From: an uncultured Mediterranea sp.
GTDB lineage: Bacteria > Bacteroidota > Bacteroidia > Bacteroidales > Bacteroidaceae
NCBI GenBank assembly: GCA_946056155.1
Contig: CAMGIP010000012.1
Coordinates: 1 to 34,608, forward strand
Direction: 5' to 3'
Length of the DNA stretch: 34,608 nucleotides
The notes under the pieces are model-generated. The model was not told where the DNA came from, made no database searches, and was given only the letters and a program-made list of their open reading frames with translations. This document shows positions 1 to 8,213 of this stretch, piece by piece (the stretch's first letter is position 1; each line of letters begins with the position of its first letter). The translations under genes were made by a program, and so were the position numbers.

Positions 1-3000
1 TTTCTGAAGAAGATGGGCAACCAGTGATCGGCGCCTCTGTAGTGGTAAAGGGTACGCAGTTGGGTACCATTACCGGTGTGGACGGTGATTTTACATTACC
101 TAACGTACCAAGTTCGGCGAAGACTATCATCGTATCTTTCGTGGGTATGCAGAAGGCGGAAGTGGCCATCAGTTCGCGGATGCGCGTGGTACTGAAGCAC
201 GATGCAGAGATTCTGGACGAGGTTACAGTCATTGCGTATGGAACGGCTAAGAAGAATTCGCTGACCGGTTCTGTCGCCACGGTGAAGTCAGATGCATTGG
301 AAAAAGCTCCTGTAAGCTCATTTGAAAAGGCATTGCAGGGACAAACGGCTGGTGTACAAATAGAAAGCACTTCCGGACAACCGGGCTCAGTCAGTCAGGT
401 TCGAATCCGTGGTATTGGATCTATGTCGGCATCAAGTACTCCTTTGTATGTGATTGATGGAGTAGCTATCTCCTCTGCCAACATCTCTAAGGTCGCTGAC
501 GAAGACATTTACGGTACTTCATCAAATCCGCTTTCCAACTTGAACCCTAACGACATTGAGTCTATCACCGTGTTGAAAGATGCTTCGGCCTCCTCTCTGT
601 ATGGTTCACGTGCCGCAAATGGTGTCATCTTGATTACTACCAAACAGGGAAAATCAGGAGAGGCAAAGGTGGATTTCAAGGCGCAATTGAGTTCCTCTAA
701 GTTGCCCTCAAGCGGATACAACCTGATGAATGCCTCACAACACTACAAACTCTACTATCAAGGTTTTTACGCGCAAGGATTGGAGAAAGGGCTGAGCGCC
801 GATGCTGCCAGCATTGCTGCCAATGAATCGGTGCAGGCTATGTACGGAGGCTTTAATCCTTATAATGTTGCTAATCCCTATACGGGTGCTGGTACATTGG
901 CGTCTGATGCCAAACTGATGTATGACACAGACTATTTGGATGCCTTGTTCCGTCGTGCTACAACTCAGCAGTATGACTTGAGCATTAGCGGAGGTAACGA
1001 CAAAACGAAATATTACCTCTCGTTAGGCTACATGGATCAAGAGGGTATCGGCGTAGGTTCTGACCTTGAACGCTATTCTGCCCGAGTGAACGTGGACTCG
1101 AAAGTGAAGTCCTGGATGAACATGGGTATCTCTTCTACCCTCTCTGTCAATGAACAGAACACACCTCCGGGCGCAGGTGGCGGTGCTTCGCCCTTGACCA
1201 ACGCCTTCTTCATTCCGAATGCAGTGCCTCTGTATGAACTGGACAGCAATTTCCAGAAGGTTTATGATGAAGCCGGAAACGTGCAGTACAACTGGATAAA
1301 CCCCGTATTCCAAGATATGAATGCATTGGCTCTGACCAACATGGATATCTATAACACGAAGACCTATCGTGCCTTAGTGAGTCCCTATGTGGAACTGAAC
1401 ATCTACGGAGTACGCTGGAAGACCAACTTCTCATACGATTATACCAACCTGGACGAGATACGTTGGTATAATCCCGAGCACGGAAACGGTGCTGCCTGTG
1501 AAGGACGTCTCTCGAAGTATAGCATCTACAACATCACCTCTACCCTGACCAGTACTTTGAACTACGGGTTCTCATTCCTTGAAGATCACCACGTAAACTT
1601 GATGGCTGGTTATGAGGTCTTCAAGAACAAGTATTCTTATACCCATGCCCATGCAACTGGATTCTCTGACAGCAACATGATAGAGTTGAGCATGGCTTCT
1701 ACACCGTACGAAACGAAATCTAAAACCGACCAGGAACGTATGCAGTCTTGGTTCGGTCGTGTAGGTTATGACTACATGAACAAATACTTTGCTTCATTCA
1801 GCATTCGTACTGACGGTTCTTCGCGATTTGCTCCCGGGCACCAATGGGGCACATTTTGGAGTGCAGGTTTGAACTGGCGTATCAGCGAGGAGAACTTCCT
1901 AAAAAATGTAGAGTGGGTCAATGACCTGAAGGTGCGTGCCAGCTATGGTACTTCTGGTAACAAACAGTCCGGTTATCTGTATGGTTACCAAGGACTCTAT
2001 TCCAGCGGTAGCAACTATAACGGCATGAATGGTATTATGCACTCTCAGCTGCCCAACAGCGAACTGAGTTGGGAAAAGTCCAAGAACTTCAACGTTGGCG
2101 TGGACTTCGGACTCTTTGGCCGTTTGACCGGTACAATTGAGTACTATAACAAATCATCGGATGCGCTGCTCCTTTCCAAACCCTTGGCTCCTTCTACAGG
2201 ATTTGACAGTTCGATTTCAAATCTGGGCGGTATGCGCAACCGAGGTGTGGAAATAGAGTTGCACTCTACCAATGTGAACTACAAGGACTTCACTTGGAAT
2301 ACCGATTTCAATATTGCCTTCAACAGCAATAAGATTACTTCGTATCCTCAGGATGAAGAGGTGGTAGGCACGAAAATCCGTAAGGTGGGTTATAGCATCT
2401 ACGAATTCTATATGAAGGAGTGGGCAGGTGTAGATCCGGCCAATGGCGACCCACTGTGGTATGTGGATGTGAAAGACGCAAGCGGAAATCCTACCGGAGA
2501 ACGTACAACCACTAACAATTACAGTGCTGCCGACAAATATCAGCTGGGCTCTGCTTTGCCCAAGGCAACTGGAGGTCTGACCAATACCTTCTCATTCAAG
2601 GGACTGGAACTCTCTGTACTCTTCACCTACGGTATAGGAGGCAAGGTGTACGATGCCTATGAGGCATACCTGATGAATGATGGTAACAAGACTGGCTATC
2701 AGGCAATTGTGGAACAGGCAGACAGCTGGACTCCTGAGCATACGAACGCAACCTGTCCGAAATTCGTTCCTAACAATTCCAATAATTCCAACGGTACTTC
2801 AAGTCGCTATCTGCACGATGCTGACTTCATCAAGCTGAAAAATATCAGTCTGAGCTACAACTTGCCGAAGAATTTGACACGCAAGGCCATGCTGGAAAAC
2901 GTACGCGTATTCGTCAGCGCTGACAATCTGAAGGTATGGAATCTGGATGGCAACTTCAAGGGATATGATGTAGAGTTAGGTGGTGTCACCGGTGTTATGG

Positions 3001-3062
3001 ATGGTGCTGGTACAGTACCTCTGGCACGCACCTTTACCGCAGGTATCAATTTGACATTCTAA
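1..3062 (+). CDS. SusC-family TonB-dependent outer membrane transporter, 5' end cut by window
   Basis: This is the outer membrane channel of a SusC/SusD glycan importer. The reading frame is already open at the left edge (codons from position 3, SEEDGQPVIGAS), so the gene starts upstream; the in-frame GTG at 24 is not a real start. About 1,020 residues are visible. They show the end of the carboxypeptidase-regulatory-like domain (GTITGVDGDFTL), a short linker with LDEVTVIAYGT, the plug domain (LYVIDGVAI, VLKDASASSLYGSRAANGVI), then a long beta-barrel ending in an aromatic residue (INLTF), as expected for an outer membrane protein. The signal peptide and any anti-sigma-interacting domain lie outside the window. 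A SusD follows after 22 nt. The substrate cannot be inferred: no degradative enzyme of this locus is in view. Nothing links it to the heparan sulfate locus 8 kb away. Confidence 0.95.
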   Translation, partial: SEEDGQPVIGASVVVKGTQLGTITGVDGDFTLPNVPSSAKTIIVSFVGMQKAEVAISSRMRVVLKHDAEILDEVTVIAYGTAKKNSLTGSVATVKSDALEKAPVSSFEKALQGQTAGVQIESTSGQPGSVSQVRIRGIGSMSASSTPLYVIDGVAISSANISKVADEDIYGTSSNPLSNLNPNDIESITVLKDASASSLYGSRAANGVILITTKQGKSGEAKVDFKAQLSSSKLPSSGYNLMNASQHYKLYYQGFYAQGLEKGLSADAASIAANESVQAMYGGFNPYNVANPYTGAGTLASDAKLMYDTDYLDALFRRATTQQYDLSISGGNDKTKYYLSLGYMDQEGIGVGSDLERYSARVNVDSKVKSWMNMGISSTLSVNEQNTPPGAGGGASPLTNAFFIPNAVPLYELDSNFQKVYDEAGNVQYNWINPVFQDMNALALTNMDIYNTKTYRALVSPYVELNIYGVRWKTNFSYDYTNLDEIRWYNPEHGNGAACEGRLSKYSIYNITSTLTSTLNYGFSFLEDHHVNLMAGYEVFKNKYSYTHAHATGFSDSNMIELSMASTPYETKSKTDQERMQSWFGRVGYDYMNKYFASFSIRTDGSSRFAPGHQWGTFWSAGLNWRISEENFLKNVEWVNDLKVRASYGTSGNKQSGYLYGYQGLYSSGSNYNGMNGIMHSQLPNSELSWEKSKNFNVGVDFGLFGRLTGTIEYYNKSSDALLLSKPLAPSTGFDSSISNLGGMRNRGVEIELHSTNVNYKDFTWNTDFNIAFNSNKITSYPQDEEVVGTKIRKVGYSIYEFYMKEWAGVDPANGDPLWYVDVKDASGNPTGERTTTNNYSAADKYQLGSALPKATGGLTNTFSFKGLELSVLFTYGIGGKVYDAYEAYLMNDGNKTGYQAIVEQADSWTPEHTNATCPKFVPNNSNNSNGTSSRYLHDADFIKLKNISLSYNLPKNLTRKAMLENVRVFVSADNLKVWNLDGNFKGYDVELGGVTGVMDGAGTVPLARTFTAGINLTF

Positions 3063-3084
3063 TCAATTAAACAACGAGCAGTTT

Positions 3085-4566
3085 ATGAAAAAAATCATTT
3101 ATATTTTCTCCCTCGCCTTGGCCATGACGTTCAACAGTTGTGAGAAAGGCTTTTTGGAAGTGGCTCCCTCGGATGAATACTCGGATGCATCGGTATTTAC
3201 CAATATTGAGGGTGCACAGAAGGTATTGACAGGTGCCTATGACTGGATGACTAACGGTTGGTATGCTCACTATACCAATCAGTATATTTTCTTCATACCT
3301 GACGTGATGGGTGAGGATGCTATGGTAAACTCCACCGGTAACTATAACCGTTTTGTGGCTCCTTATCAATATAGCTTCACCCCCAGCAGTACATACTCCA
3401 TTGACCCGTGGATTGGTTGCTACAGTATGATTGACAACTGCAATGCCATTCTTGACAACATCGGCTCGCTGCCCGAGAGCGGCGACCGTAACCGGATTGA
3501 AGGTGAAGCCTTGGCTCTTCGTACGTACGCTTACCATTTCCTAATCCGTGCATATGCCAAACCGGTCAACAAGGCTCCTGAATCTGCGGGTGTCATCCTC
3601 CGTCTGCACTCCAATATCGACGATTTGCCCCGTACCTCAGTCAAAGAGTGCTATAGCCAGTTCGTGAGCGATATAGAAAACGCTTGTACCCTGTTAGAGG
3701 GCAACAGCAGCTCCCAGAAATGCTACATCACCTCCCAGGGAGCCCATGCCATTGCAGCCCGCCTGTACCTGGATTTGGGTGACTATACCAATGGGGTAAA
3801 ACATGCGAAGAGCGCCCTTCAAGGGCTGACGTTGATGAGCAAGGCAGACTATAAACTCCAGATGTGCGAGAACAACTCTGAAACCATCTGGTACTTCACC
3901 TGTACTTCAACGGACAAACAGAGTTTCTTGTCTCTCCCCGCTTTCTGGTGGATTTGTGATGACAATCAGACTTATGTCAAGAGCGGCTATAGCTCGTTGG
4001 GTGTAACGAGTGCCTTGGTCAATCTGCTCAATGACGATGCAGATGTGAGAAAGAGCCTTCTGGTAACGGTCAACGGCAACCTGATGAAACGCAATGGAAG
4101 TTTTGTGACCTCTAAGATTTGCAGCCGCCGCAACGGTGACAGCGATGGAACATCGGGTTCTGGTACTGTAAATTTCGCAGAGGGAGATTTCAATATGATC
4201 AGAGGATCAGAAATGTATCTGATCATCGCCGAACTTGCAGCTGACAAAGGAGCGGAAGATGAGGCACGCGAAGCCTTGAACAAGGTAAGGACAACTCGCG
4301 GATTGAGTGAATATCAAGGTAGTGGCAATGACTTGAAAACTGAGATTCAGAATGAGAGACGTCGTGAACTCTTTGCGGAAGGTCATCGTTTCTTTGACAT
4401 CAAGCGTCGTAATCTGCCTCTTGACCGTTCGAATATTGCAGAGGACTGGAGTGCAGTGGGTACCATTTCTGCCGGTTCGGACCGTTTTGAATTGCCTATC
4501 CCCGAAGATGAAATCAATGCCAATAAGGCCTTGACAGTAGCAGACCAGAATCCCGCCTATAAATAA
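3085..4566 (+). CDS. SusD/RagB-family glycan-binding lipoprotein
   Basis: Surface lipoprotein that caps the SusC channel and captures the glycan. It has 493 residues; the signal peptide ends in a lipobox with Cys19 (FNSC), followed by the typical SusD start (EKGFLEVAPSDEYSD). The N-terminal TPR-like part has the common pattern in which a tract near residue 145 (EALALRTYAYHFLIRAYA) leads into the binding fold. The C-terminal SusD signature is NERRRELFAEGHRFFDIKRR, near residues 425-445. It is translated 22 nt after the upstream SusC gene, so the two are almost certainly one operon. It appears to be the last gene: a 47-nt hairpin starts 47 nt after the stop. It is shorter than the second SusD of the window (565 residues) and not closely similar, so it serves a different substrate. 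The substrate is unknown. Confidence 0.94.
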   Translation: MKKIIYIFSLALAMTFNSCEKGFLEVAPSDEYSDASVFTNIEGAQKVLTGAYDWMTNGWYAHYTNQYIFFIPDVMGEDAMVNSTGNYNRFVAPYQYSFTPSSTYSIDPWIGCYSMIDNCNAILDNIGSLPESGDRNRIEGEALALRTYAYHFLIRAYAKPVNKAPESAGVILRLHSNIDDLPRTSVKECYSQFVSDIENACTLLEGNSSSQKCYITSQGAHAIAARLYLDLGDYTNGVKHAKSALQGLTLMSKADYKLQMCENNSETIWYFTCTSTDKQSFLSLPAFWWICDDNQTYVKSGYSSLGVTSALVNLLNDDADVRKSLLVTVNGNLMKRNGSFVTSKICSRRNGDSDGTSGSGTVNFAEGDFNMIRGSEMYLIIAELAADKGAEDEAREALNKVRTTRGLSEYQGSGNDLKTEIQNERRRELFAEGHRFFDIKRRNLPLDRSNIAEDWSAVGTISAGSDRFELPIPEDEINANKALTVADQNPAYK

Positions 4567-4613
4567 AGGATGGCCATTAGGCATACAATAGCCTATTCTC
4601 GCTAAACACTTCA

Positions 4614-4660
4614 AATGCCGTACTCTACAGGTAGCCTTTCTACCGATAGAGTACGGCATT
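4614..4660 (+). terminator. Long hairpin after the susCD pair
   Basis: Perfect 13-bp arms (AATGCCGTACTCT at 4614-4626 and its complement at 4648-4660) extend by one more A-T pair. Inside is a second 5-bp stem (GGTAG 4630-4634, CTACC 4640-4644) with a 5-nt loop. No clean U-tract follows, so this may be a terminator of weak type, an mRNA 3'-stabilising structure, or a mobile hairpin. Its position 47 nt after the susD stop favours an end-of-transcript role. Confidence 0.6.
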
Positions 4661-4718
4661 GCTATGTTTGCTGCAACAGATGCGTGATTCTGTTGAGGTC
4701 TATCTTCAAGCGATACAG

Positions 4719-4800
4719 AGATATACTCCTTTGCAAAGTAAGTATATATCCTTTGGCAAAGTAAGTATATATCCTCGGGCCAAGTAAGTATATATCCTCT
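4719..4800 (+). repeat. 23-bp tandem repeat, about 3.6 copies
   Basis: Units are at 4719-4740 (22 nt, degenerate), 4741-4763, 4764-4786 and 4787-4800 (partial). The consensus is AGTATATATCCTTTGGCAAA plus GTA. Units 1 and 2 each hold a palindromic core (CTTTGCAAAG at 4729-4738; CTTTGGCAAAG at 4751-4761); unit 3 keeps most of it. The array sits between the convergent ends of susD and marC. Together with the hairpin at 4614-4660 it makes up most of the 265-bp gap. Its role is unknown. Confidence 0.85.
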
Positions 4801-4831
4801 GAAAATAGGGACGCAAAGGGATTGTTCGACC

Positions 4832-5476
4832 TCAGCGGACAGCGGTATGGATAATGTCAATCAGGATGGGTTTGGCACCACCGACAAAACACTCTACGGC
4901 AATGACCATCAGAATCAGACCCATGAGCCGCATCATCACGTTGTTGCCGGTATCACCCAGGAGCTTGAGCATACGGGTGGAGGCACGAAGGATAAAGAAG
5001 GTGAGCAGGTAAATCAGCGCAATGGATCCGATGACTATTCCCTTCATCTCCATCGTATGGGCATCCTGCATCAGCACAATGGCATTGGCTATGGCACCGG
5101 GACCACAAAGGATAGGAATGCCGAGCGGAGTGACGGAGATGTCAGCGGCGTAGGTCTTGATCTCCTCTTCCTTTAACTTCACCGGGGTGTAGCGGGCCTG
5201 AAGCATGTCGAAGCCTATCTTGAAGATGATGAAGCCTCCGGCTATGCGGAAACCACTGGTCGAAAGGCCGAAAAACATGAAGATGAACTGACCGGCAAAG
5301 GTAAATACCATCAGGGTGATGAAGGCCACCAGAATGGCGCGCTTCAGGACAGAACGACGCTCTTTTTCATCCATGCCATTGGTCATCGTAAGAAATACAG
5401 GCATGGTACCGAGAGGATTGGTCAGGGTAAAGAAAGAGGTAAAACAGAGCAAAATGAAAGGTAACAACGTCTCCAT
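4832..5476 (-). CDS. MarC-family integral membrane protein
   Basis: Inner membrane protein of the MarC (UPF0056/NAAT) family, 214 residues, the usual length. About six hydrophobic segments are visible, near residues 5-28, 45-70, 72-92, 113-135, 145-163 and 183-205. Family motifs include the N-terminal TLTNPLGTMPVF and the re-entrant-like ADISVTPLGIPILCGPGAI after a short charged loop (KLKEEEIKTY). The family's function is not settled: the old link to multiple antibiotic resistance was withdrawn, and transport of small molecules is only suggested. It is transcribed alone, from a good Bacteroides promoter (5504-5536), convergent with the susCD operon. The start METLLPF is supported by the promoter, whose -7 box lies 28 nt upstream of it. 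Confidence 0.9.
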   Translation of the reverse strand: METLLPFILLCFTSFFTLTNPLGTMPVFLTMTNGMDEKERRSVLKRAILVAFITLMVFTFAGQFIFMFFGLSTSGFRIAGGFIIFKIGFDMLQARYTPVKLKEEEIKTYAADISVTPLGIPILCGPGAIANAIVLMQDAHTMEMKGIVIGSIALIYLLTFFILRASTRMLKLLGDTGNNVMMRLMGLILMVIAVECFVGGAKPILIDIIHTAVR

Positions 5477-5503
5477 AATATATTATCTGCATTAATTTGG
5501 TGG

Positions 5504-5536
5504 CAAAAGTACAATATTTCCGGAAAGATACACAAA
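5504..5536 (-). promoter_or_regulatory. Bacteroides-type promoter of marC
   Basis: Reading the minus strand, TTTG (5533-5536) is followed after 21 nt by TACTTTTG (5504-5511). This matches the Bacteroides primary sigma factor consensus TTTG-N19-21-TAnnTTTG. Transcription would start about 5-8 nt further left, giving a leader of about 20 nt. Confidence 0.75.
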
Positions 5537-5642
5537 ATACCCGGATTTTTTTCGGAGATTTTTTATAGAAAAGAAGTAAGGGGAATGCCCATAAGAAGCT
5601 CATGAGAATGCAGACAAAACCTGCAAGAGGGGAGATTACATC

Positions 5643-5777
5643 ATGTTGGAAGAAAAGTGCTCACAAGATGATACAAGCGAGGTACTCATCAAGTGTTTCA
5701 ATGCGACCACACAGGAGGATTTAGAAGAGCCCACGAACTTACTCATAGAAAGCTCAATAGTTCTTTCAGGTCGCTGA
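5643..5777 (+). CDS. Possible small ORF (44 aa), doubtful
   Basis: An ATG at 5643 preceded by an AG-rich stretch (AGAGGGGAG, 5627-5635) opens a 44-residue frame, MLEEKCSQDDTSEV... ending LSGR. It overlaps the last 35 nt of the convergent HAD gene. A second, unrelated frame from 5608 also stays open for 39 codons. There is no recognised family, signal or promoter. The whole 5540-5742 stretch has no other feature I can support; it could be an interspersed repeat or small RNA instead. Confidence 0.18.
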   Translation: MLEEKCSQDDTSEVLIKCFNATTQEDLEEPTNLLIESSIVLSGR

Positions 5778-6447
5778 TGTGGTAGGTGGGCGTAAAGGGA
5801 AGGTCTTGACTTCCGGCCGGATCGAAGAAGACCTGATCCATCCCTACCCCACGGGCACCGGCTACATCATTGGCCCAGCTATCGCCCACCATAAGCGACT
5901 CGTTGAGTTGGGATTGGGTAGCGGAAAGGGCAAAAAGAAACAGCTCGGGACGAGGCTTGAGCAACCCGAGATCATCGGAGAGTACGATTTTTCTGAAGTA
6001 AACGTCCAGTCCGGCGGAACGCATCTTGTGACATTGCAGTTCGCGGAAGCCGTTGCTGAGGATGAAGAGCCGGTAACGGGAAGAGAGTTCGGAGAGCACC
6101 TCATGGGCATGAGGCATCACCTTTTGCTTGGTAGGGATAACCTGGAAAAAGTCGGACTGGAAGCGTTGTGACAGTTCCATGGCTTCCGCCTCGGGCACTC
6201 CCACCTGCAACAGAGGATAGCTGAAACGCTGACGGTTAAGTTCCTCTTTGGTCACCTCACCTCGGCCATACTCCTCCCACAGCTGACGATTGCGATCCTC
6301 GTAAAGGGCGTAGTAGTGCGCAAAGGAGCGGAAGAAACGTCCGTAGCCGTGGAGCTCGTACATCTCCTCAAAAGTGTCGCGGGCATTCTCTGAGAATGCC
6401 CACAACGTATCATCGAGATCGAAGAAGAGGTTCCTGTACTTCTTCAC
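5743..6447 (-). CDS. HAD hydrolase, YjjG-like non-canonical pyrimidine nucleotidase
   Basis: Soluble cytosolic phosphatase of the haloacid dehalogenase superfamily, 234 residues. All four HAD motifs are present: FFDLDDTLW with nucleophile Asp10 and acid/base Asp12; LSNGF; the lysine of LLKPRPELF; and the Mg-binding VGDSWANDVAGARG. The all-helical cap between motifs I and II (residues about 17-95) and the overall pattern match the YjjG family, which dephosphorylates dUMP, dTMP and damaged pyrimidine nucleotides and so cleans the nucleotide pool. That assignment is by family resemblance only; substrate choice in HAD proteins is hard to predict. The gene starts 6 nt after the stop of the coiled-coil lipoprotein gene, and rsmI lies upstream of that, so the three are probably one minus-strand operon. 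Confidence 0.85.
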   Translation of the reverse strand: MKKYRNLFFDLDDTLWAFSENARDTFEEMYELHGYGRFFRSFAHYYALYEDRNRQLWEEYGRGEVTKEELNRQRFSYPLLQVGVPEAEAMELSQRFQSDFFQVIPTKQKVMPHAHEVLSELSSRYRLFILSNGFRELQCHKMRSAGLDVYFRKIVLSDDLGLLKPRPELFLFALSATQSQLNESLMVGDSWANDVAGARGVGMDQVFFDPAGSQDLPFTPTYHISDLKELLSFL

Positions 6448-6453
6448 GACCTA

Positions 6454-7293
6454 TCAGCTCACTTGAATGACCAGGTACTTGGAAACCTTCCAGAACTCCT
6501 TGGCATTGGTGATGACCAGTGTCAGCTCACCCTTGTCATCCTTCTGCAACTGGTAACTGTTATCAGGATGCTGGGTCAGCAACTTAGCCCGCTTAGCATA
6601 GAGGCGAATCTGTGTCGTCGTACGGATATCAATCTGGGTAAAATACTCCTTGTTGAAGTCGGCCTGTGTCAGCACCTCGCCTTTACTGTAGATCTTCTGC
6701 TCCTTGAGTTCGCTCTTGGTGCCGAAGACAAACCAGGCTGCATTGAGCTCACGATCCTGGGAGGCAACCGTCTGTGCCTTTACCTCGTTCTCAGCGGTAA
6801 GTCCGGCTACAGCAGCATCCAGTTCCTTGATCCGGACATTCTTGGCAGCCAGTTCAGCCTGAAGCTCTTCTATACGCTGCACTTTAGATACCAGTTCCTG
6901 AGTGAGTTGGTCCACGGCACGCTTGAGCTGCTCGGAGTTGTTCTTGCTCTTCTTCAGCATAGCCTGCAGTTTGGCAATCTGCTGGCGGTTCTCCTCCATC
7001 TGCTTGCGGATAAACTCCATATCATTGGCAATCTGCTGACGGGCCGATACCGAACCTTCACCGGCCATGCCGCGCTGGAGATCGACACGATTCTCCGCCT
7101 TGTTGATTTCCCGGAATCCCTCCGATATATCGTTGAAGGTACCCATCATCTCCTCCAGTTCGGCATTGCGTTGGGCCAATTCAAGCATGAGCGAATCATT
7201 TTCTGCCTTCAGTTGATTTTTGTTTTCACCGCCTGTCATGTCGCAGGAGGCCAAAGCCACTACAGTGGCTACCAAACATACTAACTTTTTCAT
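6454..7293 (-). CDS. Coiled-coil lipoprotein of unknown function
   Basis: Envelope lipoprotein of 279 residues, function not recognised. The signal peptide MKKLVCLVATVVALASC gives lipobox Cys17. Residues about 26-180 are rich in Glu, Lys, Gln, Asn and Leu in heptad-like order (for example LQAMLKKSKNNSEQLKRAV and VQRIEELQAELAAKN), predicting a long coiled coil. A C-terminal globular part (about 185-279) begins AAWFVFGTKSELKEQKI and ends in a beta-rich segment (KVSKYLVIQVS). The C-terminal part resembles many Bacteroides lipoproteins with an N-terminal coiled coil, but I cannot name a characterised member. It sits between rsmI (32 nt upstream) and the HAD gene (6 nt downstream), likely co-transcribed. 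The context suggests a general, perhaps structural, role rather than a glycan one. Confidence 0.85.
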   Translation of the reverse strand: MKKLVCLVATVVALASCDMTGGENKNQLKAENDSLMLELAQRNAELEEMMGTFNDISEGFREINKAENRVDLQRGMAGEGSVSARQQIANDMEFIRKQMEENRQQIAKLQAMLKKSKNNSEQLKRAVDQLTQELVSKVQRIEELQAELAAKNVRIKELDAAVAGLTAENEVKAQTVASQDRELNAAWFVFGTKSELKEQKIYSKGEVLTQADFNKEYFTQIDIRTTTQIRLYAKRAKLLTQHPDNSYQLQKDDKGELTLVITNAKEFWKVSKYLVIQVS

Positions 7294-7325
7294 ACCTTAT
7301 ATATATTAATGGTGTCTATCTCTTC

Positions 7326-8006
7326 CTACTTCTCCTCTTCGGCCCCAGCCACTACGATGACAAACTCCCCACGGGGTTCGTTCTCTGTGAAATGGTCCAC
7401 CAGCTCTTCCAGTGTACCGCGCACGGTCTGCTCATGCAGTTTGGAGATTTCCCGCGATACCGATGCCTGCCGCTGCGGACCGAAATGCTCCACAAACTGG
7501 GTGAGGCACTTGAGCACGCGGTGGGGCGACTCGTAGAAGACCATGGTGCGGCTCTCTCCCTCCAAAGACTTGAGCTTGGTGAGCCGTCCCTTCTTCTGAG
7601 GCAGGAATCCCTCAAAGCAGAAACGGTCGCAGGGTAAACCCGAAGCCACCAAGGCCGGCACGAAAGCGGTAGCTCCCGGCAGACACTCTACGGAAATGCC
7701 TTCGCGAGCACACTCCCGAGCCACTAAGAATCCCGGGTCTGAGATGCCCGGCGTACCCGCATCAGACACCACAGCCACCGTCTCACCCGCCTTCAGCCTG
7801 TTGACTACCCGCTCCACGGTCTGGTGCTCATTGAACTTATGATGAGCCTGCATGGCATTCTTTATCTCAAAGTGTTTCAGCAGATTGCCCGTAGTGCGGG
7901 TATCTTCGGCCAGAATCAGGTCGGCCTCCTTGAGCACGCGAATGGCACGGAAGGTCATATCCTCCAGGTTACCTACAGGAGTAGGCACTATATACAATTT
8001 TCCCAT
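7326..8006 (-). CDS. rsmI: 16S rRNA (cytidine1402-2'-O)-methyltransferase RsmI
   Basis: Transfers a methyl group from S-adenosylmethionine to the 2'-O of C1402 in the decoding centre of 16S rRNA, acting with RsmH on the same base. The protein has 226 residues. It shows the tetrapyrrole-methylase-fold signatures of RsmI: IVPTPVGNLEDMTFRAI at the N terminus, LAEDTRTT, the SAM loop VSDAGTPGISDPG (about residues 81-93), LPGATAFVPAL and FEGFLPQKKGR. Many RsmI proteins are 270-290 residues; this one lacks the C-terminal extension and ends at AGAEEEK, as in other Bacteroidetes. The start MGKLYIVPTP is the standard one. It heads the rsmI, lipoprotein, HAD operon and is divergent from tdk. Confidence 0.95.
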   Translation of the reverse strand: MGKLYIVPTPVGNLEDMTFRAIRVLKEADLILAEDTRTTGNLLKHFEIKNAMQAHHKFNEHQTVERVVNRLKAGETVAVVSDAGTPGISDPGFLVARECAREGISVECLPGATAFVPALVASGLPCDRFCFEGFLPQKKGRLTKLKSLEGESRTMVFYESPHRVLKCLTQFVEHFGPQRQASVSREISKLHEQTVRGTLEELVDHFTENEPRGEFVIVVAGAEEEK

Positions 8007-8098
8007 CGTTGATACAATTTCTTACTTACTCACCAGCCCATTCTGCAAAGCATGTACCGTTTTAGTGCATAAATGCAAAAGAGGGGCATATTGTTCGG

Positions 8099-8106
8099 CA
8101 AAAGTA
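8099..8106 (-). promoter_or_regulatory. Candidate -7 box for rsmI
   Basis: TACTTTTG on the minus strand matches TAnnTTTG. No TTTG is found at the right distance upstream, so only the -7 element is supported. The leader would be about 85 nt. Confidence 0.45.
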
Positions 8107-8127
8107 GAAATAAATAATGAAAAAATA

Positions 8128-8157
8128 GTTGGAGTAGAAACAATTTGATTACTTTTG
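8128..8157 (+). promoter_or_regulatory. Candidate promoter of tdk
   Basis: TACTTTTG at 8150-8157 matches the Bacteroides -7 box; GTTG at 8128-8131, 18 nt upstream, is a weak -33. The leader would be about 50 nt. It lies back to back with the rsmI -7 box in the 207-bp divergent gap. Confidence 0.5.
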
Positions 8158-8213
8158 TCGTCAGAAACCTGATTTTGAAGTAATATATCCAAGAATAGTT
8201 CAGTTAAAAGACC

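Noticed and set aside
24-26. GTG as start of the first SusC gene
   Set aside because: The frame is open to the left edge and encodes the expected domain residues upstream, so the gene is simply cut.
4719-4800. CRISPR array
   Set aside because: Units are contiguous with no spacers and no cas gene is near; the same applies to the 22-bp array at 10223-10322.
4207-4860. 217-codon minus-strand frame across the end of susD and the 23-bp array
   Set aside because: It is antisense to susD and runs through the tandem repeat, giving repeated YI-rich peptides with no family or start signal.
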